Shown here in pieces: positions 33,177-41,897 of a stretch of 64,000 nucleotides of DNA. The DNA lies in the NCBI RefSeq assembly GCF_003731765.1, contig NZ_MOAL01000008.1, positions 744,001-808,000 of the forward strand, written 5' to 3'. Numbering within the stretch: position 1 is the stretch's first letter; each line of letters begins with the position of its first letter. The notes under the pieces were generated by a model that ran no database searches, was not told the DNA's origin, and worked only from the letters and a program-made list of their open reading frames with translations. Made by a program: the position numbers and the translations under genes. The DNA comes from Pseudomonas chlororaphis (lineage in GTDB: Bacteria; Pseudomonadota; Gammaproteobacteria; Pseudomonadales; Pseudomonadaceae).

Positions 33177-34061
33177 ATGCACTTCGACCTGATCGACTTG
33201 CGGCTGTACCTGAACATTCTGGAGGCGGGGAACATCACCGCCGGCGCCGCTCGCAGCCACTTGTCCCTGGCCGCCGCCAGTGCGCGAATCCGCGCCATGG
33301 AAGCCTCGCTGGGCATCGAGTTGCTCGAACGCGGGCGCCGCGGCATCAACCCGACACCCGCCGGCAAGGCCCTGGCCCAACACGCCCGGACGCTGTTGCT
33401 GTACGTCGACCACCTGCAACAGGACCTCGCCGAGTACGCCAAGGGGATCAAGGGCCAGGTGCGCCTGCTGTGCAACACCACCGCCCTCAGCGAGTACCTG
33501 CCGGAGCTGCTGGCAGACTTTCTTTGCCATCACCCGCACCTGGACATCGACCTGCAAGAGTGGCCCAGCCAGCGCATCACCCATGCCCTGCGCCAGGGTG
33601 CGGCAGACCTGGGCATCGTCTCCGATGCCGTAGACACCCAAGGCCTGGTCACCCGGCCATTTCGCGACGACCCGCTGGTGCTGATCATGGCCCCCACGCA
33701 CCCTTTGGCCGCCACCCCGCAGCCGCGCTTCAGCGACAGCCTGCACCATGACTACGTGGGCCTGCCCGCCGCCAGCGCCCTGGCGGTGTACCTGGAAGAA
33801 CAAGCACTGCACGCCGGCCTGCGCATGCAGATGCGCATCCGCGCCGAAGGTTTCGATGGGGTGATGCGCATGGTGGCCAGGGGCGCCGGGGTGGCAGTGG
33901 TGCCCCAAGCCGCCCTGCAACGCGGCACTCGCCGCCAGGCACTCAAAGCAGTGCCCTTGCACGAAGCCTGGGCCCAGCGCCGACTGCTGCTGTGCACCCG
34001 TGACGAGCAAGCCCTGCCACCCTACGCCAAGGCGCTGTGGGACGCCCTGCTCGGCCCTTGA
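33177..34061 (+). CDS. LysR-family transcriptional regulator
   Basis: This 294-residue protein starts with a LysR helix-turn-helix ('AGNITAGAARSHLSLAAASARIRAMEASLGIELLERG', about 17-53), then an effector-binding domain with 'GAADLGIVSDAVDTQGLVTRPF'. GAGGGAG precedes the ATG. It is divergent from the TauE/SafE permease and upstream of an NAD(P)H oxidoreductase on its own strand. The permease is the more likely target by arrangement, but this is inference. Confidence 0.87.
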   Translation: MHFDLIDLRLYLNILEAGNITAGAARSHLSLAAASARIRAMEASLGIELLERGRRGINPTPAGKALAQHARTLLLYVDHLQQDLAEYAKGIKGQVRLLCNTTALSEYLPELLADFLCHHPHLDIDLQEWPSQRITHALRQGAADLGIVSDAVDTQGLVTRPFRDDPLVLIMAPTHPLAATPQPRFSDSLHHDYVGLPAASALAVYLEEQALHAGLRMQMRIRAEGFDGVMRMVARGAGVAVVPQAALQRGTRRQALKAVPLHEAWAQRRLLLCTRDEQALPPYAKALWDALLGP

Positions 34062-34117
34062 CTCTCCCCTTGGCAGTAGGCTTTACCCTGGGCTCTTTGT
34101 GTTCAAGGACAGCCGCA

Positions 34118-34693
34118 ATGAGCAAACGCATCCTGGTGATTCTCGGCCATCCTTCCCACCGCAGCTTCTGCGGCGCCCTGGCGGATAGCTACATCGAAGC
34201 CGCGCAACAGGCCGGTCACGAGGTGCGCCAACTGCGCCTCGGCGAACTGGCCTTCGACCCAGTGCTGCATGAGGGGTACCAACAGATCCAGCCCCTGGAG
34301 AGCGACTTGCTACAGGCCCAGGCCGATGTTCTGTGGGCCGAGCACCTGACCCTGGTCTATCCGATCTGGTGGGGCGGGACGCCGGCGCTGCTCAAGGGTT
34401 TTTTCGATCGGGTGTTCCTGCCCGGCTTCGCCTTCAAGTACCGCCCGGGCAAGGCCTTCCCCGAGAAACTGCTCAAGGGCCGCAGCGCTCACTTGCTGGT
34501 GACCATGGACACCCCGCCCTGGTACTACCGCTGGGTGTACCGCATGCCCGGGCTGCATCAAGTGCGCAAGACCACCCTAGAGTTCTGCGGCATCCGCCCG
34601 CTGCAAACCCTGACCTTCGGCCCGTTGCTGGACGCCAGCGAACCCCGTCGGCACACCTGGCTGGAACAAGCCCGGGCCCTTGCCAGGCGCTGA
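34118..34693 (+). CDS. NAD(P)H-dependent oxidoreductase, flavodoxin-like fold (KefF/MdaB-type)
   Basis: This 191-residue protein has the FMN-dependent quinone reductase fold: 'ILVILGHPSHRSFCGALADSYIEAA' at 4-28 and 'LVYPIWWGGTPALLKGFFDRVFLPGFAFKY' near 79-108. This is the typical 'YP.WW...PA.LKG..DRV..PGFAF' pattern of the YwqN/YrkL branch. It would reduce quinones or similar acceptors. The ATG at 34118 fits the family N-terminus (MSKRILVI). A MerR regulator follows 61 bp downstream on the same strand and may respond to the same stress. Confidence 0.85.
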   Translation: MSKRILVILGHPSHRSFCGALADSYIEAAQQAGHEVRQLRLGELAFDPVLHEGYQQIQPLESDLLQAQADVLWAEHLTLVYPIWWGGTPALLKGFFDRVFLPGFAFKYRPGKAFPEKLLKGRSAHLLVTMDTPPWYYRWVYRMPGLHQVRKTTLEFCGIRPLQTLTFGPLLDASEPRRHTWLEQARALARR

Positions 34694-34754
34694 AGGGTTC
34701 GGATAATGCGCGCACGCCACCGGCCTTCTGGCCGCCATGGAAAAGGAAGTGTGC

Positions 34755-35126
34755 ATGTACATCGGCAAAGCCGCGCAATTGTCCGGAACCACCGTCAAGA
34801 GCATCCGCCATTACGAAGCCATCGGCCTGCTGCCCACGGCCCAGCGTCAGGGCCAATACCGGGTCTACGACCAGGAAAGCGTGGAGCGCCTGATGTTTAT
34901 CAAGTGCGCCCAGCAACTGGGTTTCAAGCTCAAGGAGTTGCAGGAGCTGTTTGCCCGACACAGCGGCGACGCCTTCCCCTGGGCGCTGGCCCAGGAGGCC
35001 CTGGCCAGCAAGAAGCGTGAATTACAACAACAGATCGACCAGTTGCAACAACGCTTCAGCGAGGTCGAACGCTTTGAGGACAGCCTGCAACACGCCCACC
35101 AGCAATGCCGGCTGGGCAGCCTCTGA
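34755..35126 (+). CDS. MerR-family transcriptional regulator
   Basis: This 123-residue protein has the MerR winged helix ('MYIGKAAQLSGTTVKSIRHYEAIGLLPTAQR', then 'YRVYDQESVERLMFIKCAQQLGFKLKEL') and a C-terminal dimerisation coiled coil (about 80-110). AAGGAAG lies 5 nt before the ATG at 34755, which is preferred to an in-frame ATG 18 nt upstream. Only one Cys lies in the C-terminal tail ('QQCRLGSL'), so a metal-thiol sensor of the CueR/MerR type is unlikely. It may control the upstream oxidoreductase. Confidence 0.83.
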   Translation: MYIGKAAQLSGTTVKSIRHYEAIGLLPTAQRQGQYRVYDQESVERLMFIKCAQQLGFKLKELQELFARHSGDAFPWALAQEALASKKRELQQQIDQLQQRFSEVERFEDSLQHAHQQCRLGSL

Positions 35127-35150
35127 AGCCACCCGGCCGACCTGGCGTAA

Positions 35151-36560
35151 TCAGACGTTGGACAGCTCGGCAGCCACCGGCGCCCGCGCCTTTCTGAAGA
35201 ACACCGCGTAGACCACCGACAGAATCAGCAAGAACGGCACGCCAAACACCAGGGTCATCTTGAACGCGTCGGTGAAGTAGGTGGTGATCATCACCGCCCC
35301 CATCAACACCAGCCCAAGCAGGGTGCTGTAGGGAAACAGGCGCATACGGAACGACAGCGGCTGCTCGCCGTGGCGCTGGTGATAACGGCGGAAGCAGTAG
35401 TGGGTGAGGAAGATCATGAACCAGGTGAAGATCGCGCCAAACATCGAGATGGCCATCATCAGGGTGAAGGAACTTTCCGGGTACAACACGTTGACCAGGG
35501 TCGCCAGGGCGATGCCGGAACTGGACAGCAACAACGCGTTGAGGGGGATGCCGGTCTTGCTCAGGGCGCCCATGGACTTGGGCGCGTAGCCGGCGCGGGA
35601 CAGGCTGAACATCATGCGCGTGGTGATGTACAGCTGGCTGTTCATCGCTGACAGGGCGGCGATCAGGATCACGAAGTTCATCACCCCGGTGGCCCCGGGA
35701 ATGCCGATGGTCTGCATCACCGTGACGAAGGGGCTCTGGGCCTTGCCGGCCTGGACCCAAGGCACGATGGCCAGCATCAGGGCCAGGGTCAGCAGGTAAA
35801 ACACCACCAAGCGCACGATGGTTGCGCGGAAGGCTTTTTTCACCGCCTGCTGCGGGTCCTCGGCTTCACCGGCGGCCACGGCAATCATTTCCACGCTCAG
35901 GTAGCTGAAGATCGAGACGATCACCGCGATCCACATGCCTTGGAAACCGTTGGGGAAAAACCCGCCGTGGGCCGTGTAGTTGTGCACCCCGTAGTCGGGG
36001 TTGCCGGAGCCGAACACCACGTACACCGCGAGGATGATAAAGCCGACGATGGCGGCGATCTTGATGGTCGAGAACCAGTATTCAAAGTTGCCGAAGGTTT
36101 TCACGCTGATGGCGTTGAGGGCGATCAGCACGCTGGAGAAGGAGACGATCCACACCCATTCAGGAACGTTGGCGAACCAGTACTTCATGTACATGGCGAT
36201 GGCCGTGACCTCGGCGCCCACCGCCAGCACGATGGCCGCCCAGTAGGCATAACGCACCAGGAAGCCGGCGAGCGGACTGACGTAGAACTCGGCGTAGGCC
36301 CCGAAGGAGCCGGAGGTGGAATGGGCCACGGTCATTTCCGCCAGGCAGCCCATCAACAGCAAGGTGATCAGGGCGCCGATGGCGTAGCTCAGCAGCACGC
36401 TGGGACCGGCATACCCGATGGCGTAGGCGCTGCCCATGAACAGCCCGGTGCCGATGGCGCCACCGATGGCGATCATGCTCATCTGGCCGGCGGTGAGCTG
36501 GCGCCGCAGGCCCTGCTCACGATTGGAAATCGCTTCAAAACCCTTGTTGGTCGTGGTCAC
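35151..36560 (-). CDS. APC-family amino acid permease linked to kynU (tryptophan/kynurenine type)
   Basis: This 469-residue protein has twelve predicted helices and the amino-acid transporter signature: 'QLTAGQMSMIAIGGAIGTGLFMGSAYAIGYAGPS' at the N-terminus and 'YSGS/TSGSFGAYAEFYVSPLAGF'-like residues near 85-100. It follows kynU on the same strand after 81 bp. The same arrangement is known at P. aeruginosa PA2079-PA2080. It therefore probably imports tryptophan, kynurenine or a related aromatic amino acid. A strong 12-bp hairpin lies between the two genes and may reduce or process the downstream message. Confidence 0.85.
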   Translation of the reverse strand: MTTTNKGFEAISNREQGLRRQLTAGQMSMIAIGGAIGTGLFMGSAYAIGYAGPSVLLSYAIGALITLLLMGCLAEMTVAHSTSGSFGAYAEFYVSPLAGFLVRYAYWAAIVLAVGAEVTAIAMYMKYWFANVPEWVWIVSFSSVLIALNAISVKTFGNFEYWFSTIKIAAIVGFIILAVYVVFGSGNPDYGVHNYTAHGGFFPNGFQGMWIAVIVSIFSYLSVEMIAVAAGEAEDPQQAVKKAFRATIVRLVVFYLLTLALMLAIVPWVQAGKAQSPFVTVMQTIGIPGATGVMNFVILIAALSAMNSQLYITTRMMFSLSRAGYAPKSMGALSKTGIPLNALLLSSSGIALATLVNVLYPESSFTLMMAISMFGAIFTWFMIFLTHYCFRRYHQRHGEQPLSFRMRLFPYSTLLGLVLMGAVMITTYFTDAFKMTLVFGVPFLLILSVVYAVFFRKARAPVAAELSNV

Positions 36561-36603
36561 GTTGGGTGCCCCTTTATTGTTATGGTTGCACGGCGCTCGG
36601 TGT

Positions 36604-36632
36604 CTCGCTCCCGCGCCTGCCGCGGGAGCGAG
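36604..36632 (-). terminator. Intercistronic hairpin between kynU and its permease gene
   Basis: CTCGCTCCCGCG (36604-36615) and CGCGGGAGCGAG (36621-36632) make a perfect 12-bp stem with a 5-nt loop. No T-run follows, so it may be a partial terminator or an mRNA-processing/stability element. Confidence 0.5.
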
Positions 36633-36641
36633 GTGCCGAGG

Positions 36642-37892
36642 TCAAGTCACGCTGTGGCGCACCTGGAACTCCGGTCGGGCCCAGGTTTTTTGATCAAGAA
36701 TCTGCCCCAGCTTCTCCACCGCATCCCAGACTTCGCTGAAGCGGGTGTACAGCGGAGTGAAACCGAAACGCATGATCCGCGGCTCGCGATAATCGCCAAT
36801 CACCCCCTGGGCAATCAACGCCTGCACCACCGCGTAACCTTGCGGGTGCTCGAAGCTCACGTGGCTGCCGCGCTTGGCGTGTTCACGCGGGGTGATCAGT
36901 TGCAGGTCATGGCCTGCACAACGCTGCTCCACCAGGTCGATAAACAGGTCGGTCAGGGCCAGGGACTTGCGCCGCAGGCTGGCCATGTCGGTCATGGCGA
37001 AGATATCCAGGCCGCACTCGACCAGGGCCAGGGAGGTGATCGGCTGGGTGCCGCACAGGTAGCGAGCGATGCCCGGGCTCGGCTCGTAGCTGGACTCCAT
37101 GTCGAACTGCCGGGCATGCCCAAACCAGCCCGAGAGCGGCTGGGTCACCAGATTGCAGAGCGCCGGCGAGACCCAGGCAAAGGCCTGGGAACCCGGACCG
37201 CCGTTGAGGTACTTGTAGGTGCAACCGATGGCGTAGTCGGCGCCCGCCTGGTGCAGGTCGATCGGCACCGCGCCGGCGGAGTGGGCCAGGTCCCACAGGG
37301 TCAGGGCCCCGCATTCATGGGCCAGGGTGGTCAGGGCCTGCATGTCATGCATGTAGCCGGTCTTGTAGTTGACGTGGGTCAGCATCACCACGGCGGTGTC
37401 CTCGCCGATGGCGGCCGGCAACGCTTCGGGGCTGTCGACCAACCGCAGGGAATAGCCCTGCTGGAGCATCTGGGTCAGGCCCTCGGCGATGTACAGGTCG
37501 GTGGGGAAGTTGCTGCTCTCACTGACGATCACCCGCCGCGTCGGCGCCCGCTCGGCCTGTACGCGCAAGGCCGCGCTGAGGACCTTGAACAGGTTGATCG
37601 AGGTGGTATCGGTGATCACCACCTCGTCTTCACCGGCACCGATCAGGCTCGCCAACTGGTTGCCCAGGCGCTGCGGCAGGTCACGCCAGCCGGCGGTGTT
37701 CCAGCTGCGGATCAGGCCATTGCCCCACTCTTGCTCAAGCACCTGGCGTGCCCGCTCAAGGGCCGCCACCGGGCGTGCGCCCAGGGAGTTGCCGTCGAGG
37801 TAGATGACCCCGTCCGGCAGGGCGAACTGTTCACGCAAGGGGGCCAGGGGGTCCTGCTCGTCGAGGGCCAGGCAATGGTTTCTGCTGATCAT
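36642..37892 (-). CDS. kynU: Kynureninase
   Basis: This 416-residue PLP enzyme converts kynurenine to anthranilate and alanine. It has 'YLDGNSLGARP' (31-41), 'HSAGAVPIDLHQAGADYAIG' (204-223), and the PLP lysine at K227 in 'CTYKYLNGGPGSQAF', the same number known for P. fluorescens kynureninase. The frame extends to 37994, but the ATG at 37892 fits the family N-terminus (MISRNHCLALD). It is divergent from kynR and followed by a permease. The anthranilate produced is the substrate of AntABC encoded 2 kb away. Confidence 0.95.
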   Translation of the reverse strand: MISRNHCLALDEQDPLAPLREQFALPDGVIYLDGNSLGARPVAALERARQVLEQEWGNGLIRSWNTAGWRDLPQRLGNQLASLIGAGEDEVVITDTTSINLFKVLSAALRVQAERAPTRRVIVSESSNFPTDLYIAEGLTQMLQQGYSLRLVDSPEALPAAIGEDTAVVMLTHVNYKTGYMHDMQALTTLAHECGALTLWDLAHSAGAVPIDLHQAGADYAIGCTYKYLNGGPGSQAFAWVSPALCNLVTQPLSGWFGHARQFDMESSYEPSPGIARYLCGTQPITSLALVECGLDIFAMTDMASLRRKSLALTDLFIDLVEQRCAGHDLQLITPREHAKRGSHVSFEHPQGYAVVQALIAQGVIGDYREPRIMRFGFTPLYTRFSEVWDAVEKLGQILDQKTWARPEFQVRHSVT

Positions 37893-38019
37893 GGGGCGTC
37901 CTGTTCTTGTAGATGAGCGGTCAGGCGGGCCGAGGGGGAAGCGGTCCGCGGAGCCTGAAAATAATGGACGAAGCCCGGGAGAATTTTCGTGCAAAGTGCA
38001 GCGTCATACCGTACTAATC

Positions 38020-38034
38020 TCGAATAAAATTCGA
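38020..38034. promoter_or_regulatory. Inverted repeat in the kynU-kynR divergent region (candidate KynR site)
   Basis: TCGAATAAAATTCGA is a perfect 6-3-6 inverted repeat located between the divergent kynU and kynR starts. Lrp-type proteins bind AT-rich imperfect palindromes. A nearby CGAAAAAAACGC (38042-38053) resembles a sequence upstream of kynB. KynR binding is inferred. Confidence 0.45.
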
Positions 38035-38068
38035 ACCCGACCGAAAAAAACGCGGATTTATTCAACTC

Positions 38069-38542
38069 ATGATGCTCGACTCCACCGATCTGCGCCTCCT
38101 GCACTTTCTGCAACAGGACGGGCGCATCAGCAACCAGGAACTGGCGGAAAAAGTCGCCCTGTCGCCGTCGGCCTGCCTGCGTCGGTTGCGCATGCTGGAG
38201 GGTGAAGGGGTCATCAGCGGCTACCGCGCGGTGCTCAACGCCGAGCGCCTGGGCATCGAGCTGGAAGCCATCGTCCACGTGTCCCTGCGCCAGGATGTGG
38301 ATAACTGGCACGAGACCTTTATCCAGAAGGTCCAGCAGTGGCCGGAAGTGGCCAGCGCCTACGTGATCACCGGGGCCAGCAACTACGTGCTGCGGATCCA
38401 GGCACGCAACCTCAAGCACTTCTCGGATTTCATCGTCAACCACCTGAATCGCACGGCTGGGGTCACCGACATCCGCTCGGAAATCGTCCTGCAGAAGATC
38501 AAGGAGCGGGACGAGCTGCTGGACCTGGTGCAACGCAAATAA
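38069..38542 (+). CDS. kynR: Lrp/AsnC-family regulator of kynurenine genes
   Basis: This 157-residue protein has an N-terminal winged helix ('LDSTDLRLLHFLQQDGRISNQELAEKVALSPSACLRRLRMLEGEGVI') and a C-terminal RAM domain ('VASAYVITGASNYVLRIQARNLKHFSDFIVNHL'). In P. aeruginosa the Lrp homologue next to kynU, KynR, activates kyn genes in response to kynurenine. The divergent position here is the same, which supports the symbol. It ends 3 bp from the convergent antR stop. Confidence 0.88.
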   Translation: MMLDSTDLRLLHFLQQDGRISNQELAEKVALSPSACLRRLRMLEGEGVISGYRAVLNAERLGIELEAIVHVSLRQDVDNWHETFIQKVQQWPEVASAYVITGASNYVLRIQARNLKHFSDFIVNHLNRTAGVTDIRSEIVLQKIKERDELLDLVQRK

Positions 38543-38545
38543 CCT

Positions 38546-39559
38546 TCAGAAACCGCTGAGGCGCCGCGCCTGGTGGCGCTGCAAGGTGGTGCTCGGCGAC
38601 TCGTCGAACAGCTTGCGGTACTCGGCGGAAAAACGACCCAGGTGGGTGAACCCCCAGCCCAGGGCGATTTCGGAAATATTGCGCGCCGAGCCGTGTTCCA
38701 GCAGCTCCTGACGCACCGCGTTGAGCCGGTGTTTTTTCAGGTAGGCCATGGGCGACAGGGCGAAATACTTCCTGAAGGCCTCGAACAGCTTGAAGCGCGA
38801 AACCCCGGCCGCGGCTTCCAGATCTTCCAGGTGCAAGGCCTCGCGGGCGTTGTCGTGGATGTACTGGCGGGCACGCAGCAGGTAATGGGGCAGCTTGACG
38901 CCCAGCACCTCGCGCAACTCCTCGGAATAGTTGTTCGGCTGGGCCAGGATCAGGCCCTTGATCAACGAACTTTCGATGTCCCGGGTAAAGGCCACCTGCT
39001 CATACAGCTCGTTGCTGCTTTCCAGCTCGGCGATGAAGTAGCGCGCCATGCGCCACCAAGACGCCGAGGCGCCGTCCACCGCGTTCATCGCCGCCTCGAA
39101 ACGCAGCGGCGCATCGAGAGGGCGTTGCAGCAAGTCTTCCAGGGCCTCGCCCATGGCACTGCGGGTAATCACCACCTGGACCTTGCGACAGTCGCCGGAA
39201 ATCGCCAGCACCTGGCTTTCGTTGGGCGAGATGATCACCCCTTGGTCGGGGTTGGACATCAGCCGCACGCCGTCCTTGCTCAACTCCTGCTCACCGCACA
39301 GGGGCAGGCTCAGGCTGTAGCTGCTGAAGCGCTCGGCGTCTTCGATGTCCACGGTGACGTCGGTGCCGTATTCGATGGTGCCCAGGGTGGTGGCCCGGGA
39401 CCGGAAGACGTTGGCGCTGTGGTGGAAACGGATGCGCTCGGGGCTGGCGGTCTCCAGGCGATGGGGCCCACAGATACCTGACATCCAGCTTCTGGCCCCT
39501 TCGAGGTCGAAGCGTTCGATACGAATATCGCGAAACTGCGAATCAGCTTTGCTATTCAT
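38546..39559 (-). CDS. antR: AraC/XylS-family activator of anthranilate catabolism
   Basis: This 337-residue protein starts MNSKADSQFRDIRIERFD. It has an AraC-binding-like N-terminal domain and a C-terminal AraC/XylS DNA-binding domain ('LHLEDLEAAAGVSRFKLFEAFRKYFALSPMAYLKKHRLN' and 'NISEIALGWGFTHLGRFSAEYRKLFDESPSTTLQRH', the XylS/AntR/BenR type). It is divergent from antABC, as AntR is in other pseudomonads, where it activates antABC with anthranilate as effector. The open frame reaches 39937, but that extension is proline- and arginine-rich and overlaps the control region, so the ATG at 39559 is used. Confidence 0.9.
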   Translation of the reverse strand: MNSKADSQFRDIRIERFDLEGARSWMSGICGPHRLETASPERIRFHHSANVFRSRATTLGTIEYGTDVTVDIEDAERFSSYSLSLPLCGEQELSKDGVRLMSNPDQGVIISPNESQVLAISGDCRKVQVVITRSAMGEALEDLLQRPLDAPLRFEAAMNAVDGASASWWRMARYFIAELESSNELYEQVAFTRDIESSLIKGLILAQPNNYSEELREVLGVKLPHYLLRARQYIHDNAREALHLEDLEAAAGVSRFKLFEAFRKYFALSPMAYLKKHRLNAVRQELLEHGSARNISEIALGWGFTHLGRFSAEYRKLFDESPSTTLQRHQARRLSGF

Positions 39560-39999
39560 CACGGCACACCCACGGCAATATTTTTCAGCGCGCTCTGACG
39601 GCGCGTCTTGGGGGTTGAAGAGCAACTTCCACGCCAGCGGGCGCCACTGCCCAGCCAATGGATAGCAATGGCTGACTAAGTGGATAAACCCTGCCCGATG
39701 CTCTTCGATCCAGCCTTGCGGCTGGGCGTCACAGTAGCTCATCGGTGCACCGTGGTGCAGCCCTCGATCACCCGGTGCACGACCTTGGGTATTCCACGCC
39801 CACCGCGAGTGGCGGGTGTTACCGGCCCGGGCCTCGACCTGCACTCCGCCCTCTGCTGCCATCCAGCCCCGGCCGGCAAGGCGCCCACCGGGCGGGCAAT
39901 TTTGTGGATGACCTTGACCCACAAAGCGGATAGCCACCCCGCCCCCCGACTCCCTCTAATGCACGCACCGATTGGCCTGAATAAAAAAGGTAGCGACCC
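39560..39999. promoter_or_regulatory. antR-antA divergent control region with CGGTGCAC direct repeats
   Basis: This 440-bp region has no credible gene. CGGTGCAC occurs at 39743-39750, within the 10-bp palindrome CGGTGCACCG, and again at 39773-39780, 30 bp or three helical turns apart. GTGGTGCAG (39752-39760) lies between. Repeats in phase are typical for AraC/XylS dimers, so these are candidate AntR sites, although about 220-260 bp from the antA start. Confidence 0.45.
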
Positions 40000-41385
40000 A
40001 TGAGTGGTGCCAGAACAACCGAACAATGGACAGCCTTTATCGAGAGCTGTGTGGATTTTCGCCCCGCCGACGGGGTGTTCCGCATCGCCCGGGACATGTT
40101 CACCGAGCCCGAGCTGTTCGACCTGGAAATGGAGTTGATCTTCGAGAAGAACTGGATTTACGCCTGCCACGAAAGTGAGCTGGCCAATAACCACGACTTC
40201 GTGACGATGCGCGCCGGGCGCCAGCCGATGATCATCACCCGCGACGGCGAAGGCCGACTCAATGCCCTGATCAACGCCTGCCAGCATCGCGGCACCACCC
40301 TGACCCGGGTCGGCAAGGGCAACCAGTCGACCTTTACCTGCCCGTTCCACGCCTGGTGCTACAAGAGCGACGGCCGCCTGGTGAAGGTCAAGGCGCCGGC
40401 GGAATACGCCGAAGGGTTCGACAAGGCCACCCGAGGCCTGAAAAAGGCCCGCATCGAGAGCTACAAGGGCTTCGTGTTTATCAGCCTCGACGTGCATGCC
40501 GACAACAGCCTGGAAGACTTCCTCGGCGACGCCAAAGTGTTCTTCGACATGATGGTCGCCCAGTCCCCCACCGGTGAACTGGAGGTGCTGCCCGGCAAGT
40601 CGGCGTACACCTACGACGGCAACTGGAAGCTGCAGAACGAGAACGGCCTGGACGGTTATCACGTCAGCACCGTGCACTACAACTACGTGGCCACGGTGCA
40701 GCACCGCCAGCAGGTCAACAGCGAGAACGGCGGCAGCGCCAGCACCCTGGACTACAGCAAGCTCGGCGCCGGCGATGCCGACACCGACGACGGCTGGTTC
40801 GCCTTCAACAATGGCCACAGCGTGCTGTTCAGCGACATGCCCAACCCCAGCGTGCGCTCCGGCTACGCGACGATCATGCCGCGCCTGGTGGAGGAATACG
40901 GCCAGGACAAGGCCGAGTGGATGATGCACCGGCTGCGCAACCTCAACATCTACCCGAGCCTGTTCTTCCTCGACCAGATCAGCTCGCAGTTGCGCATCAT
41001 CCGCCCACTGGCCTGGAACCAGACCGAGATCATCAGCCAGTGCATCGGGGTCAAGGGCGAGTCGGACGCTGACCGGGAAAACCGCATCCGCCAGTTCGAA
41101 GACTTTTTCAACGTCTCGGGCATGGGCACCCCCGACGACCTGGTGGAGTTTCGCGAGGCCCAGCGCGGCTTCCAGGCACGCCTGGAGCGCTGGAGCGACA
41201 TCTCTCGGGGCAGCCATAAATGGGCCACCGGGCCAACCCGCAACAGCGAAGCCATCGGTATCCAGCCGGCCATGACCGGCACCGAGTTCACCCACGAAGG
41301 GCTGTACGTCAACCAGCACAGCAACTGGCAGCGATTCCTGCTGGACGGCCTGGCCAAGCAACCCCTGAAGCTGCGTGAGGTGTAA
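40000..41385 (+). CDS. antA: Anthranilate 1,2-dioxygenase large (alpha) subunit
   Basis: This 461-residue Rieske non-heme iron oxygenase has the Rieske ligands in 'NACQHRG' (Cys94, His96) and 'CPFHAWCY' (Cys114, His117), with the canonical 17-residue spacing. The mononuclear iron site is in 'NENGLDGYHVSTVHYNY' (two His). With AntB and AntC it converts anthranilate to catechol, CO2 and ammonia. The gene order antABC, the divergent antR and nearby kynureninase distinguish it from benzoate dioxygenase (BenA), its close relative. antB begins 2 bp after its stop. Confidence 0.93.
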   Translation: MSGARTTEQWTAFIESCVDFRPADGVFRIARDMFTEPELFDLEMELIFEKNWIYACHESELANNHDFVTMRAGRQPMIITRDGEGRLNALINACQHRGTTLTRVGKGNQSTFTCPFHAWCYKSDGRLVKVKAPAEYAEGFDKATRGLKKARIESYKGFVFISLDVHADNSLEDFLGDAKVFFDMMVAQSPTGELEVLPGKSAYTYDGNWKLQNENGLDGYHVSTVHYNYVATVQHRQQVNSENGGSASTLDYSKLGAGDADTDDGWFAFNNGHSVLFSDMPNPSVRSGYATIMPRLVEEYGQDKAEWMMHRLRNLNIYPSLFFLDQISSQLRIIRPLAWNQTEIISQCIGVKGESDADRENRIRQFEDFFNVSGMGTPDDLVEFREAQRGFQARLERWSDISRGSHKWATGPTRNSEAIGIQPAMTGTEFTHEGLYVNQHSNWQRFLLDGLAKQPLKLREV

Positions 41386-41387
41386 CC

Positions 41388-41879
41388 ATGAATGCGCAAT
41401 TGCAGTACCAGATCGAACAGTTTTTCTACCGCAAATCCGAACTCTGCGATGCCCAGGACTGGGACGCCTACCTGGCGCTGTTCGACGAGCAGAGTGAATT
41501 CCACTTGCCGCAGTGGGATTCCGAGCACGTCTACACCACCGACCCCAAGCGCGGCATGTCGCTGATCTACTACGCCAACCGTGGCGGCCTGGAAGACCGG
41601 GTGTTCCGCCTGCGCACCGGCAAGGCGGCGTCCGCCACGCCAATGCCACGCACCTTGCACCAGGTCAGCAACCTGCGGGTTCGCGAGCAGGACGATGGCG
41701 ACCTGGAAGTGAAGCTCAACTGGCACACGCTGTTCTATCGCCTGGCCACCTCCGAGCAGTTCTACGGCCACGCCACCTATCGCCTCAAGCCCCATGGCGA
41801 CAGTTGGCTGATCGCCCGCAAGCATGTGCTGCTGCTCAACGACCGGATCAACTCGGTGCTCGATTTCTACCACCTCTGA
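41388..41879 (+). CDS. antB: Anthranilate 1,2-dioxygenase small (beta) subunit
   Basis: This 163-residue protein has the ring-hydroxylating beta-subunit (NTF2/SnoaL-like) fold: 'QFFYRKSELCDAQDWDAYLALFDEQSEFHLPQW' at 11-43 and 'YGHATYRLKPHGDSWLIARKHVLLLNDRI' near the C-terminus. It has a structural role in the alpha3beta3 oxygenase. It follows antA after 2 bp and precedes antC by 18 bp, so the three form one operon. Confidence 0.92.
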   Translation: MNAQLQYQIEQFFYRKSELCDAQDWDAYLALFDEQSEFHLPQWDSEHVYTTDPKRGMSLIYYANRGGLEDRVFRLRTGKAASATPMPRTLHQVSNLRVREQDDGDLEVKLNWHTLFYRLATSEQFYGHATYRLKPHGDSWLIARKHVLLLNDRINSVLDFYHL

Positions 41880-41897
41880 TTGCCTGGGATACCGACG

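Noticed and set aside
35940..37916. A 658-codon plus-strand open frame across kynU and the permease
   Set aside because: The two minus-strand proteins are clear family members; the antisense frame has no recognisable domain and low-complexity composition.
39560..39937. N-terminal extension of antR through the divergent control region
   Set aside because: The added residues are not AraC-like, and the region contains repeats expected of regulatory DNA.
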